Positions 12,486 to 22,996 of a stretch of 64,000 nucleotides of DNA are shown one piece after another. Numbering within the stretch: the stretch's first letter is position 1; each line of letters opens with the position of its first letter. The stretch lies in contig NC_088206.1 of NCBI RefSeq assembly GCF_037126465.1, forward strand, positions 10,577,187-10,641,186, in the 5' to 3' direction. Made by a program: the position numbers and the translations under genes. This DNA is from Ornithodoros turicata (Eukaryota > Arthropoda > Arachnida > Ixodida > Argasidae). The notes beneath the pieces are model-generated. The model searched no databases and was not told the origin of the DNA. It saw only the letters and a list, made by a program, of their open reading frames with translations.

Positions 12486-12497
12486 ATGTGTGTGTGT
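12441..12497. repeat. CTGT/CT/GT compound microsatellite
   Basis: Runs of TCTG, then TC, then TG with one interruption. It lies just beside the SINE at 12518-12735. Confidence 0.9.
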
Positions 12498-12517
12498 TTT
12501 ACTTTCGTGTTAGCGCC

Positions 12518-12735
12518 GCGAAGCAACTGTGGCTATGAGCAGCGTTCAGATGAGGACAGATGGAGAGAGGAGAGCAGGAAGGAGTGGGGGACAGGAGGGG
12601 GGTTAGTATGCGTCCTGGACCGACTTAATGGGGAACTGTGCCGACGTTCGCCTGGAAAGTCTTCGGAAAACCCAGGGAAAACCTCAGACACCACATGTCA
12701 CCTCACAATATCTGCGTGGAAACCGATCATCGTAA
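12518..12735 (-). repeat. SINE body, type 1
   Basis: The segment from CGCGAAGCAACTGTGGC to GGAAAACCTCAGACACCACA is near-identical in order to 29050-29310, which also carries the tRNA head. Here the tRNA-like part is lost or replaced. It shares the core block CTGG.CCGACTT...GGAACTGTGCCGAC with the SINEs at 38228, 38505, 41498 and 50345. Confidence 0.8.
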
Positions 12736-12754
12736 CAACTATGCCACGGGAGCT

Positions 12755-12815
12755 GGTGTGTGTGTGTGTCTGTGTGTGTGTGTGTGTGTCTGTCTGTCTG
12801 TCTGTCTGTCTGTGT
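12755..12815. repeat. GT / CTGT compound microsatellite
   Basis: A TG run followed by seven or so TCTG units. Open frames through this region on both strands are artefacts of the repeat. Confidence 0.9.
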
Positions 12816-13285
12816 TTGCATTCGCATTCGCATACCAAGCTCCCTCGCCAGCTTCCATTTTCCATCTTCCGCACCGCCTCCGTATACCCTCGGAATTTAT
12901 TGCATTCTGAGCAACCTTTGAAGTACGTGCCTTCCGCATCTCCCTTATGGTGTTCCCACGGAGTTTCTTTCCCAGCATGCAATTCGTCTTCTTCTCACCA
13001 ACCCGTCCACCTGGGGCCCAACGCGTATGTGTAGTGGCGCTTTGAAATGAATTAACCAAGTTGCTGCTGAACTGCGAAACCCCGCTGTGGTTCACGCCGC
13101 CATCAAAATTGCAGCGTATGAGTTTCCGACGGAAATACTTTCCCCACGCATAACTTCAAACCTGAGCAACAACTTTTGCGCGACTGGGGATATGCGTATA
13201 ATCTGCCGGCAAACAGGAAGCGCAGCTCACTCATCGACTAGTGAGCCCTGCTTCCGCTATCGTAGAAAGAGAACGCAGAGAGTAC

Positions 13286-13447
13286 CCAAGCAGCAAAATG
13301 CACTGAAAGTCGAGTGCAATAGGGGTGGACGGGTAGGTGAAAGGCCTTGAACAGATTCATGAAACTACAGAACATTGATAAGGCACATACCGTCCCCCCC
13401 CCCCCCTATTGCACTCAACTTTCAGTACATTGTGCTGCTTGGGTAGG
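13286..13447. repeat. small foldback with CCCAAGCAGCA ends
   Basis: Left arm TACCCAAGCAGCAAAATGC to GTGCAATAGGGG (about 13286-13335) is the reverse complement of the right arm at about 13393-13447. The inner end of the right arm is a C-tract (13393-13407). It is probably a MITE; no target duplication could be fixed. Confidence 0.75.
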
Positions 13448-14229
13448 TGTATTGTAGTCAGTGTTATCAGACGAACGTCGCTAAACAGTATAGAGAGAGT
13501 TGCTGATGAACAAGTCCGTCCCTTCTCTGCGCATAATGTTCCACCTGGCACGTTTGTAGTCTTGAAAAGTCTTGAAAGTCATGTTTGATGTAGTTACTAA
13601 AGCGGGACCCGCATACGACGTTTTCCCCGACGAAAAAGCGCCCGGCTCCGCAGTCGTGACGTCAGCTCGACGGACACCCGCTGAGTCCACCCGCATACGG
13701 CGATTTCTCCACATTTCCTTGGGCGGCGTCGGCGTGATCGGCAGGTTGGCCTTCGGAACCCCTTGCTTCGTTTTTAGTCACGAATCTTAACTAGAAGACC
13801 GTAGGCGAGGAAAGCGCTAAGGTTTAAGGCGGGAAATGTAAAACAAACTACTGCGTACATATAATTTATACGCTATCTCCCTCGAGGACGAATGAAACAC
13901 GACAAGACCCAGAGGACAAAAACTTGGAACCAGATTAATGACTGTTTTATTTGACATCGAGGGGCCACATTTAGGGGAGGAGATTGCAAAAAGAACGTAC
14001 AGGGGCTGACTACAAAAGCTTTTAGTTCTGTCACAGCTTAACAAGGACCCGAGAACAGTGGTACAGTGAACATGAGGCTCTTCCAGGGTATAGGGAGCGT
14101 GTGACGCCTGAGGCTCCCGTCTAGATGTGCTGGCCTCCGGCATCCCAAGCTCGGGGAGCCGAAGAACGGACGGGAAGCTTCAGTTGCTTGTTGAGTAATT
14201 AAACACGTATTCTCCGAGTGACACTTACG

Positions 14230-14979
14230 CAGACTTGTACGTATTTGGAGCATTGTATTTAAAATACTGTATTTTAAATACAATTTGTGGTATTTTGGTA
14301 CTCTACTCAATACTTTTTGTTTTGTGTATTTGTACTCTATTTAAAATACATTTTATGGTATTTTCTACTCCATACTCTAATTACATATTTTGGATATCCC
14401 TCTCAGACTTTCTGTGTCTCGTCTTTCCATTATCTTGGTTGTTCAGTGGAAATTTCCCGAGTCCCTTGGACTTGACCCGGACATTGGCCCTTCTTGGAAG
14501 TCCCCATTTAGAGATATTGCCCCGTGTGTAGTAATCCTTGGCCAGACAGGGTTCTATTATGTGTGCCCTGACGTGGTGATGCCGAATTCTGAACTCGCTG
14601 AGCAGGGACATGCTAGAAGTTTGCTTTGTTCTGGGTCACATATACTTAGTGGAGTTATGTGGCATCTCTTTGTCATCTTTTTGGGACTCGTGTTTAGATG
14701 ACTCTTATCACAAAGCGGCGGTTAGCGTAGTGCGCGGGGTTTAGGTGATTCATGTCACGTAGCGGCCACTTGCCGCATTGACCAGTCACCGGTGACTTTT
14801 TGCGATCAAGGATAAATAGTATCTTAATTGTATTTCAAATACTTTTTGGAGTATTTGGTACTCTATCTTATGTTCATTCATTTTCATGTATTTATATTAT
14901 ACTCTATCTTAATTACATTCTAACGTTAGTATTTATTATCTTATCTTAAATACATTTTTGAGTATCTTGTACATGTTTG
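14230..14979. mobile_element. hAT-like MITE, TACTC..AATACTT family, with 8-bp target duplication
   Basis: The element starts CAGACTTGTACG at 14230 and ends GTACATGTTTG at 14979 (reverse complement CAAACATGTAC). It is flanked by CACTTACG (14222-14229) and CACTCACG (14980-14987), an 8-bp target duplication with one mismatch. Both ends are followed inward by arrays of TATTTAAAATAC and TACTCTA words. An 8-bp duplication plus a CAGxC-type end is typical of hAT transposons. There is no transposase in the ~430-bp core. Confidence 0.85.
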
Positions 14980-15464
14980 CACTCACGTCTGTTGTCTCCT
15001 GCGGAAACAACAATCGCAACAATCTGTCTTGCAACTGGGGCGACCTGCCTTTTTTTTTTTTTTCTTGCACAGAAGGAATGTTCCTGCGTCCTGAATTGGA
15101 GTTCACACGCTATCTCCCTTGTCTGTTTCGTTCTGTACACATGAAATGGTGCACACACACACACACAGCCTTACGCCATGACAGCTAGCAGCTAGCTGTG
15201 CCGGCGGCAGCTTCCGGCAAGACACCCAATTGGTCAGAAAGGACGCGCCACTTCCGTCGTCAACCATCGACCCGTCGAGATCTGCTCACCACAGACGTCG
15301 GCGAAACAGGTCTGCGCCTATTGTTTTCGGAGCCCATCGGAAAACCGTCGAAGCTTTTCCGTCGAGAAAACGTCGTATACGGGTCGCCCTTAAGTGATGA
15401 AGGGGAATCTTTCCAACGGAAGTGGCCTTCAGATCGTTTCCGCCTCTGTGTGTGTGGGGGGTGG

Positions 15465-15898
15465 GGGGGGGTATATTTGTTAGAACAAAGAAAGAAAAGG
15501 GAGGAAAGGTCAACTAAACGGCATGTTGGCTTGTTATTCCGCAAAAAAAAAGAGAGAAAAGAACAAAAGAAAAGTAAATAAAAGTAGAAAAAGAAAAGGG
15601 AACAATTGGGAAATAAACTAACAAAAGGTGAAACCAAGATGAGATAGATTAAAGACACAGATGCCTTTTAAAAAAGATGAGGATAATGCGTATGAGGGTG
15701 TAGCGTGCCGTGGACAACAACGAAGATGGCCACGCGCCTGGAGCACCGGCTTCAGTTCCACCGTCTGACCACTGAAGAATGAGATGGCACGACTTGAGTT
15801 CACAGGCTGTCCATGAGTCCTGTGTCGCTGAGGAACATCAAGACTGCTTTTGTCACAGACCGCTGTGTGGGATGCCTCCTCTGGGCTTCACACACGAA
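15465..15898 (-). pseudogene. LINE C-terminus and 3' UTR
   Basis: In sense (minus strand) the last codons read CEAQRRHPTQRSVTKAVLMF then LSDTGLMDSL and a TGA at 15800-15802. This matches the C-terminal ending of the fragments at 5687-6715 (VTKAMLRFLRDTGLLGSL) and 32050-32355. The 3' UTR follows down to about 15465, with the family signature: a T-rich stretch, GGAATA.CAAGCCAACA, GTTGACCTTTCC, and a C-rich tail (on the plus strand a G-rich run at about 15456-15470). Only about 30 codons of ORF2 remain. Confidence 0.8.
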
Positions 15899-15900
15899 TG

Positions 15901-17350
15901 CAGGAGCAACGGATTATGACATACGGTTGCGCTAGTCATCAGTGTCAAGAATTGAAACCGAACTTGTACGGATTGATCATCCGTGTTCTATTAGGATCAG
16001 TTTATCCGTGGATCCAAGAAAAATCATGAAGGGAACAACATGAAAATCTACGAAGCTATGCAAGGCCACGTGCGGATGAATGCAACAAAGAGGGTTCGAT
16101 CTATACAATGTTCGAATGCTTGCGTAGCAGAATCTGTCCATGAAAAATAGAGGAACCTGACACACAGTTGCTGTTAGCCCGCGTGGATTCATTCATCGGA
16201 TAAGATAATAGGTCACGAAGCAACTGAATGCCAGAAGACGGGAGCGCTTTGCTCACATGCGTTCTATAAGGCAAGTGTTTCCGCCACGAAAGAAAATCAA
16301 ACCTGTACAATCAGAAACAATTCGAAATGATCCGATCGTCTATGTCGACTTTCTATCGCCCCTGAACATTGCATGTTGTTCATCGTACTTGAAAGTCACA
16401 AATGGGGGCCTTAGTTTAGTTGTAAGTTGCTGCCACATTGCACCATAACATTATTGCGCCCTTGCTGCGGGAGAACTATAGCGACAACATATGCCATTTT
16501 ATCACCATTGTAAATGGGTCCACCATTTCCTCGAATGCCCAATTCTCAATGCGGGGACTACACTCTCCGTCGGCGGAGGTGGCGCTGTCTTGGACTATAT
16601 GCAATTAACGAGCTGCAAACAATTTCGAATGAGAAAGGGCTGGCTGCTCGAGAGCTTCGTTCGCGAAGGTCGTGTGTTTCGTAGCATGCTACTCTCCATT
16701 TCGCAACACTTCAAATCGTGTTCGGCCGTCAGCCAGGTTAAAGAAAAGAATACGAGCTACACCGTCGCCCACAGTACGGCACACACGTCCACCACAATAC
16801 CGACACGCGACTGCAGTTCCCCAAAGTCCCATTAATCATGGATCGAGGAGCATTACGAAGGCTTTCGTTTCTTTCCTGTCAGGACGCTGAGCGCCCCATT
16901 TGTTCAACTTAACCACGCCCGCTGCACACACAGAATCCTCCGAGAGTCAATCCCCAGAGCTCCTTACCTTCAGTTCGCTGTCGGAGCTGATACTTTTAAA
17001 CGCGGCCGCCATCGGAGCAGGACACGCGGAAAACGTGCGTTCATACAAGAGGGCTTCCCCCTCTCGCACAACGGCTATGCAGACAAAGCACGCTTTACAG
17101 GCGCTGTACAAGGCGTGGAACCACCTGCTTAGCAAACTGCAGGGCTGCACTAGGTGAGCAGTGGAGCAGTCATCTGCGTCCTGCCGCGCCCAGCTGCATT
17201 ATTCTTCTTCCTGACACAGCGCAGGCTTTTCTGCGTGCTGTACTCTGGCATGCTGTGCTCTACAGCCTTACTTCAGGCTTACTTCAAGACTTAAAAAGTC
17301 CGCCAAGGCGTGTAGGGCTTAGAAGCGTGAATGCACAAAGTACTTGAAAT
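15901..17350. other. no recognisable gene or element
   Basis: About 1.4 kb with no family motifs, RNA boxes or inverted repeats that I can support. Confidence 0.4.
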
Positions 17351-18168
17351 CACTCTTGGGTTGTAACTAGGTTACAAGTACCTTGTAACTGAAACTAGTT
17401 ACTCTTCTAGTAGTTCTAGAGGTTACTAGAAGTTTCTAACTTAATCTTGCTGGTAAAGGAAGTATGTAGAAGAAAAGTAAGCAATCCTACTTTTCTAGAA
17501 AAGTAAGTTCTAATTGTAACTAGTTACCGCTTTTGGTGAAAGTAACTGCACAATGTAGCTGTAACAAAGTTACTCAGGTACGGTAATTTATACGCTGCCG
17601 TTTCTCCCAACCAAGAGTTCCGCAAATTTTGTCACCTCATACACATCGAGCATGGCATTAGACTAACTCACACCGCGCTGTTAATGGGGGTGGAGGGTAC
17701 ATTTATTATACAAAAGAAGGAGAAAGGGGAGAAAACGTCAGCCAAACGGTATGCCTGCATGCTATTCCGCAAAACAAAATGAAAGAAAGAAAGAAAAGAA
17801 AAAGGTACATAAATAAAAAGAAAAGAACTATGAAAATAAAGGATAATATAACAAAAGGTGCAAGAAGGATGAGATAGATTAAAGATGAAGATTATTATTT
17901 TTTTAATGGGAAATACTCTGCCTATAACACGGTATAAGTACGCCATAGGCCAGTACAAATGCAAAAACAAAGTTTTTGAAGTTTAAATGTATTCGACTTT
18001 TTTTTCTCCTTAGAGGGTAACTTTAAAGTAAGTTACTTTAACGTGGTAGCTGTAGCTGCAACTAGTTACATTTCAAAAGCAGTAACTAAGTGTAACTCAC
18101 TTACTGTTTTTGCAGGCTAAACTGTGACTTAGTTACTTTTTGTACTTTGTTACTTTTACCCACGACTG
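17351..18168. mobile_element. hAT-like element, GTAACTAGTTAC family, carrying a LINE tail
   Basis: Ends are CACTCTTGGGTTGTAAC at 17351 and the reverse complement of CAGTCGTGGGTAAAAGTAAC at 18168. Both ends are followed by dense GTAACTAGTTAC / AGTTACTTT words (17355-17585 and 18010-18155). Flanks CTTGAAAT and GTTCAGAT agree at 5 of 8 positions, so the target duplication is uncertain. A LINE 3' UTR (17690-17910) sits in the middle and was probably inserted later. Confidence 0.65.
17690..17910 (-). mobile_element. LINE 3' UTR fragment
   Basis: This is collinear with the 3' UTR at 15465-15660 in the same orientation. Shared blocks include the start (plus strand) TACATTTATTATACAAAAGAA and the end ACAAAAGGTG..AGATGAGATAGATTAAAGA. 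No coding part remains. It lies inside the hAT-like element 17351-18168. Confidence 0.8.
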
Positions 18169-18618
18169 GTTCAGATGTGAAGCACCACTTCGATTTGGGC
18201 GTCGTCGACGATGTGCATGAGAATGTTGTTCATAGAAATGTGCAGTTTGTGAGCGATCCTACTACGGATGGCATGAACCCAGTTTTCTACCCCGACACTT
18301 CTCTCTTTTCTTTTTGTTCTTGGGGAGAACTGGGAGAAATGGGGAGAACTGGCAAACGAAGTACGGGAAGTGGTCGGCTTTCTAGGTCACTCGATGGAGG
18401 AAAAGGGAAAGTACGGTTGGTGGGAGAGGAGGACGAAGCGGACGAGAGGCCTCAAGAAGCACCACACGCTGGCTCTTTTATGCTCTATTCATGAAGATAA
18501 TGTGACCGTGCTGGCTGTTACGCAGTATCATGTGGCGTCTAATTTTAAATTATTTGATAAACAGTCATATGTTCGGTTACCACATCTAAAGCGTCAATTC
18601 CGAATATTGTGTAATAAG

Positions 18619-19614
18619 CAGAGATGTGCTGTAACTACTTTTTTTAGAAGTTTAACTATAACTAGTAAGTACTGCGCCAAATTGTAGTTTAACTACTAGT
18701 GTAACTACATACTACATCTTTGCGACTACTAGTATGTACTTGTTTAACTACATTTGTAGCTACTCTGATATTCTGTACGCGTCGTTATATCTATGATCGG
18801 TTGAGGCGCAGAAATAGCGCGTGCGTGCATGGGGAGCGAAAAGGAAGTGAACTCCCACACTCTGAACACTCATAGCACCCAGCACGCGCCCTTCCATATA
18901 CAATACTGATGTAGTGATATGTCACGCAGTGATACAGTTATCGCTGACGACGGAGGGGCCGTAAGCTTTTTGAGTGTGCTGTGTGTGTCGATCGTTATGT
19001 ACCCTGATAGACAGAAAATACGTACTTTCTGCTCATGCGCATTTCTGTACGCAAACTTGACAATGAATGTCTCCATTCCGCGTCACCTGCTGACCAATGC
19101 ACGGCCAGCTGACGGTCCTGTTGCGACACTTTGGACCTACTGTCCTAGAAGTGTCCTACTGTCCTAGTAGTCCTGTCCTTTGGACTACTGTCCTTGCGAC
19201 TCCCCGTCGCAACCCCTTCTCGACCGACGCGCTTCGGGCTCTTCCGCCAGGCAAAGCACCTGGCCCCTGCGTTGAGCATTGAAGTGCGTTATGCAATTCT
19301 CTCCCTGAATGACAATGCTGAATGAGCGCGTCACATGCACGGTGCTGATATTTTGTGCATGCATATGATGCGCAAGATGAAAAAATTCTCAGAGTTGTCG
19401 TTAATAAGCACAAAGAAAGAAGGCCGTGAAGCACACGGAATGCTAAGTGAATAAATGCGAAGTAGTTGTAGCCTGCTGTAACCTAACTACTGCAGTTAAC
19501 TAAAAAAAAGTTTAACTAGTAGTTGTAACTACCATTTTTGCAAGTAGTTTCTAGCTACTTTTGAACTACCGTGCAGTAGTTTAACTACTGGTAGTTAACT
19601 ACTGCACATCCCTG
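18619..19614. mobile_element. hAT-like element, AGTAGTTAACTACT family, with 8-bp target duplication
   Basis: The element starts CAGAGATGTGCTGTAAC at 18619 and ends with the reverse complement of CAGGGATGTGCAGTAG at 19614. Flanks are GTAATAAG (18611-18618) and GCAATAAG (19615-19622), an 8-bp duplication with one mismatch. Subterminal arrays of GTAGTTAAACTACT-type words occupy about 18630-18770 and 19460-19610. The CAGRGATG end and 8-bp target are characteristic of hAT. The 690-bp core has no transposase. Confidence 0.88.
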
Positions 19615-20153
19615 GCAATAAGAAATTTCCCACAATTTCGTGTAATTGCGTGACTGCTTTCGCTAATCGATTATCCGCTAGCTCTGATATTATGAACATT
19701 CTCGTTTATTCGAATTAGATTACAGCTTGAGGAGAAACACCTTTCATTTCAGTCACAGAATAAGCAGCCTTCAGTGCGTAAATATGAGCCAGTAAAGTCA
19801 CTTTAACGACAGGCTTCATGTAGAAACAAACCTCCAAGGCGGAGAGGCTTCTCAAGCAATCAAAATAGCGAGCGTCAGCCAGGAATAATCACGAGGAGAT
19901 AAGTCTGTTGTCATGCGTATAACCTACCTTGGCCTTATACAGATAAAACGTCATTTCACGACATTACAGAGAAAAAGAAGTAAAATAAGTGTACAAAAGG
20001 CCCCCACATTTCAGAGCCTATGACATATACGTCGTGGGGGTCGTTGTCCGGGCAGTTGTCCGAGCTCAAATCTTAGATTATATACGTCGCTGACGCAGAT
20101 TCCACAAATAACTTCATCAACGCGCGATACGGTAGGCGACACAGGAATGAAAA

Positions 20154-20853
20154 CGGCTGGTTTAGAGTCCGACGGAGCGGGGCGCAGCGACGCGCATCGC
20201 GAGTCGTCGCCACCGGTGAGGTCATAGTTCGACGACACTCGGCGGAGCGCGGCGGCAACAGGCGACTACGTCTGCCGCCGCCGGGGGAGTAGGGCAACGT
20301 TAAACGCTCTACATTTGGGGGCGGCCAGCGAGCTGTGCACGGCGTGGGCTCCGGTGAACTCGCATTTCCGAACATGGGCTCGCCCATTGAGCTATTGATG
20401 GAAGCTGTTTAGGAACATCCGTGCCTATATAATACACGACGGATGGATTATAGAGACAAGCAAAAGAAGGAGAACAGCTGGGAAGACGTGCGACTTTCTT
20501 CTCCAATTCACTGTCCATGTTTGGGGGTACCAACCGTATTACAGTAGTACAAACATAACAGTGCCGAGGGCGGTAGCAATGTGGGGGAGGCAAACATTGC
20601 TTCCAGCGCCCCCAGGTGGTCCAAATTAACCGCAATGCGGCACGTGCAACATGTCGCCACACTGCGTAGACAAACCTTACATGTAACATCACAGTACCAT
20701 TACCATTATATTTACCTGTAGTGTTTTCGTTGCGCTGCGCCGAATCGCGTCATCCCGGAAGGATGAGGAAGCGTGAAGTAGCGAACGCTATAAGCGTCCG
20801 CGCGGAACGCGGGCCGCGATGGCCGAAGACTACGTCGGACTCTAAACCAGCCT
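20154..20853. mobile_element. MITE with GGCTGGTTTAGAGTCCGACG ends
   Basis: GGCTGGTTTAGAGTCCGACG at about 20154-20173 reappears as its reverse complement ending at about 20853. The right flank is TTA. The interior is GC-rich and contains the interspersed block at 20635-20705 that is shared with 2372-2425. The target duplication could not be fixed; PIF/Harbinger-type is only a guess. Confidence 0.6.
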
Positions 20854-22530
20854 TAATAACTAGCGAAAACGTGGACGTGACAGTTAAGTGGTCGTGACGT
20901 CACGTACGTTAAAACGTACGCGGCTGAAGCGCAACGCACTATTCGCCTCTCCAGCTGGCAGCTCGCCACCTAGCGGACCCAGAGCAGAAGCACTGGATGA
21001 ATGATAGTAACAGCAGACGACAGGTATATTTCGCGCTGACCCGAAACTGCCGCAACTGCCCTTCGTGTGCGGTGGAGATTCCCGGCTTACAGAACTCAAA
21101 CAGCAACAGCACTGCTCGACTCCGCAGTGCTAAACCACTGCGGAGAAGAATATTCGATGTCGAGAAGGACAAGAGGAAAAAGATACTATCACAGCCATAG
21201 TCACAGGAGCGGCGTGAACGGAAACAACGAAGACAGCAGGAAACCACGCGCGAGTTATGTTATATACATGGAGGAAGGAAGGAGAGGAAGACCCCTATTG
21301 CTCTGAGAAGTGAAGCCGAGATTGGGGGCCACTCCAGTGACATCACCGCTCGCCTTCCCCCCGGTCTCGGTTACATACATCTCTATGGGAGCCCCCAACG
21401 CATAGTTTCGGAAGACCTGGAGGGGTGTGGTGGTAGCGCGCCGAAGTGGCCCCCAAAGTGGCGTGTGCAAAGCGACCTCATTGGGCTATTCAGGTAACGT
21501 GACCCTCGCGTGGCTCCAAAGAAGCTACAGCTCATCTCCTATCCTCACGTCACTTGCCCCACGTTTCTCTCTTCTGTCGAAGAGCCGTTGGGGCGCCTCG
21601 TTTTCTTCTTTCCTCCATGGTTATTTTTATTTATTTATTTAGAATACGTTAAATACCCAAACGGGTACAACATAACGGAGGAGTTGGGCGACAATAACAC
21701 TGTAAAATCCCAATTTTTTTCTTTCTTTCAATCAATCAATCAACACTGTAAAAACTGAAAAAAAGTAATTAACATGATCGGCAAACAACAAAAAAAAGTC
21801 AGATATACGAAAAAAAAAGGAAATACAACACTAGAGTCATCAAGACATAATTAGATTATGTTCTGACTTAGACAGATTGTTCTGACAAGACATTATGATC
21901 CGAAGACTCTAGCTCGCCATATGTTATTTGTACAATTTTTGAAGCTTGTCTCGTGGAAGCAGGCATGAAGCAGGGAGATTTAGTCATCGGCAATCGTTCT
22001 TTTCTCCGCCATCTGGAGGACGACGCGAGCGCCTCTATAGGTAGTTGGAGAGGCGAATACAGATGACATTTCCGAAAAGTATAAACGTAGGCGACTCACC
22101 TGCGACCGCCTCACTTTTCAATCCACTGCGATGCACCTCGATTGCTTCATATTGGAAGTGAGCCTTCTAAAGACCCCCCCCCCCCCCCCGATCAGTGTAG
22201 CCAATTTGGAAGCTGACCGGCGACAATTTGTCGGCGGCCTTACAATAGGTACGGCGATGTGGGACAAGTGTACAAATGAGATGTGCGCGTCCACAGGGAG
22301 AGGTCATCAAGAGAACGGATGAAACACGATTACGTTAGCTGGAAAAGCCGACATGCTAAACCGGAACCTGAACAGGCGATCGTATGTCACACTTAAATTG
22401 GACCACGAACGTCATGCCTGATCAAGTTATAAGGTTCATTACGAGAGGTTAGAAGCCAAAATGGCCGCGTAGTCAAACACAGCATTTCGGGAAGAGAGTA
22501 ATGATAACACCAGGCCTTACCTACGGATGG
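20854..22530. other. no recognisable gene or element
   Basis: No family motifs were found. The stretch holds a C-tract at about 22174-22189, and a T-rich ATTT run near 21620. Confidence 0.35.
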
Positions 22531-22810
22531 ATCCTGATTGGACCACGATATCCGCTTCGTTTCTGAGATAAACTATGCTATCATAAGAAACAGCCCAACT
22601 CCTTCCTTCTTTCGCAGTTTGTTAGTTTATCCTTTATATCCTAGTGCTTTTCGTTTCTTTTTGGTTTATTTTATTCTTGTTTCATTTATTTTTCTTTTTT
22701 CGTTGCGGAATAGCAAGCCGACGTCCCGTTTGGCTGACTTTTCCCCCTTCCTTTTTTCCTTTGGTCTAATAACTATATCCCCCCTTCCCCCAACTCCACG
22801 TTCTGACGCG
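22531..22810 (+). mobile_element. LINE 3' UTR fragment
   Basis: Plus-strand copy of the family 3' UTR: a long T-rich stretch, CGTTGCGGAATAGCAAGCCG, TTTGGCTGACTTTTCCCCC, and an end with CTATATCCCCCCTTCCCCC. Compare 15465-15660 and 51635-51790. No coding end is readable upstream. Confidence 0.75.
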
Positions 22811-22873
22811 TAAAGTAGGTCCTCTCCCTTCTTGCCTTGCCACGTAACTCTGACACACTATATTACGACCAGA

Positions 22874-22996
22874 CCTGTAAAAAACACTTTTCAACAGCAA
22901 CTGAACTACATGCTCATAAAGCTTATCAAGTTAGTTACAATTACAAAATTGCAATTGTGACTTAATTAACTGTAATTGCAACTCAACAATTACAGG
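22874..22996. mobile_element. possible terminal remnant of a hAT-like element
   Basis: CAGACCTGTAAAAAACAC is followed by iterated TTACAATTACAAAATTGCAATTG / TGTAATTGCAACTC words. This is the same architecture as the other hAT-like ends in the window. I cannot find a matching right end. Confidence 0.35.

Noticed and set aside
12411..13095. Long open frames on both strands
   Set aside because: They are built on TG/CTGT microsatellites and a SINE, giving VCVCV and TDRQTD runs; not protein genes.
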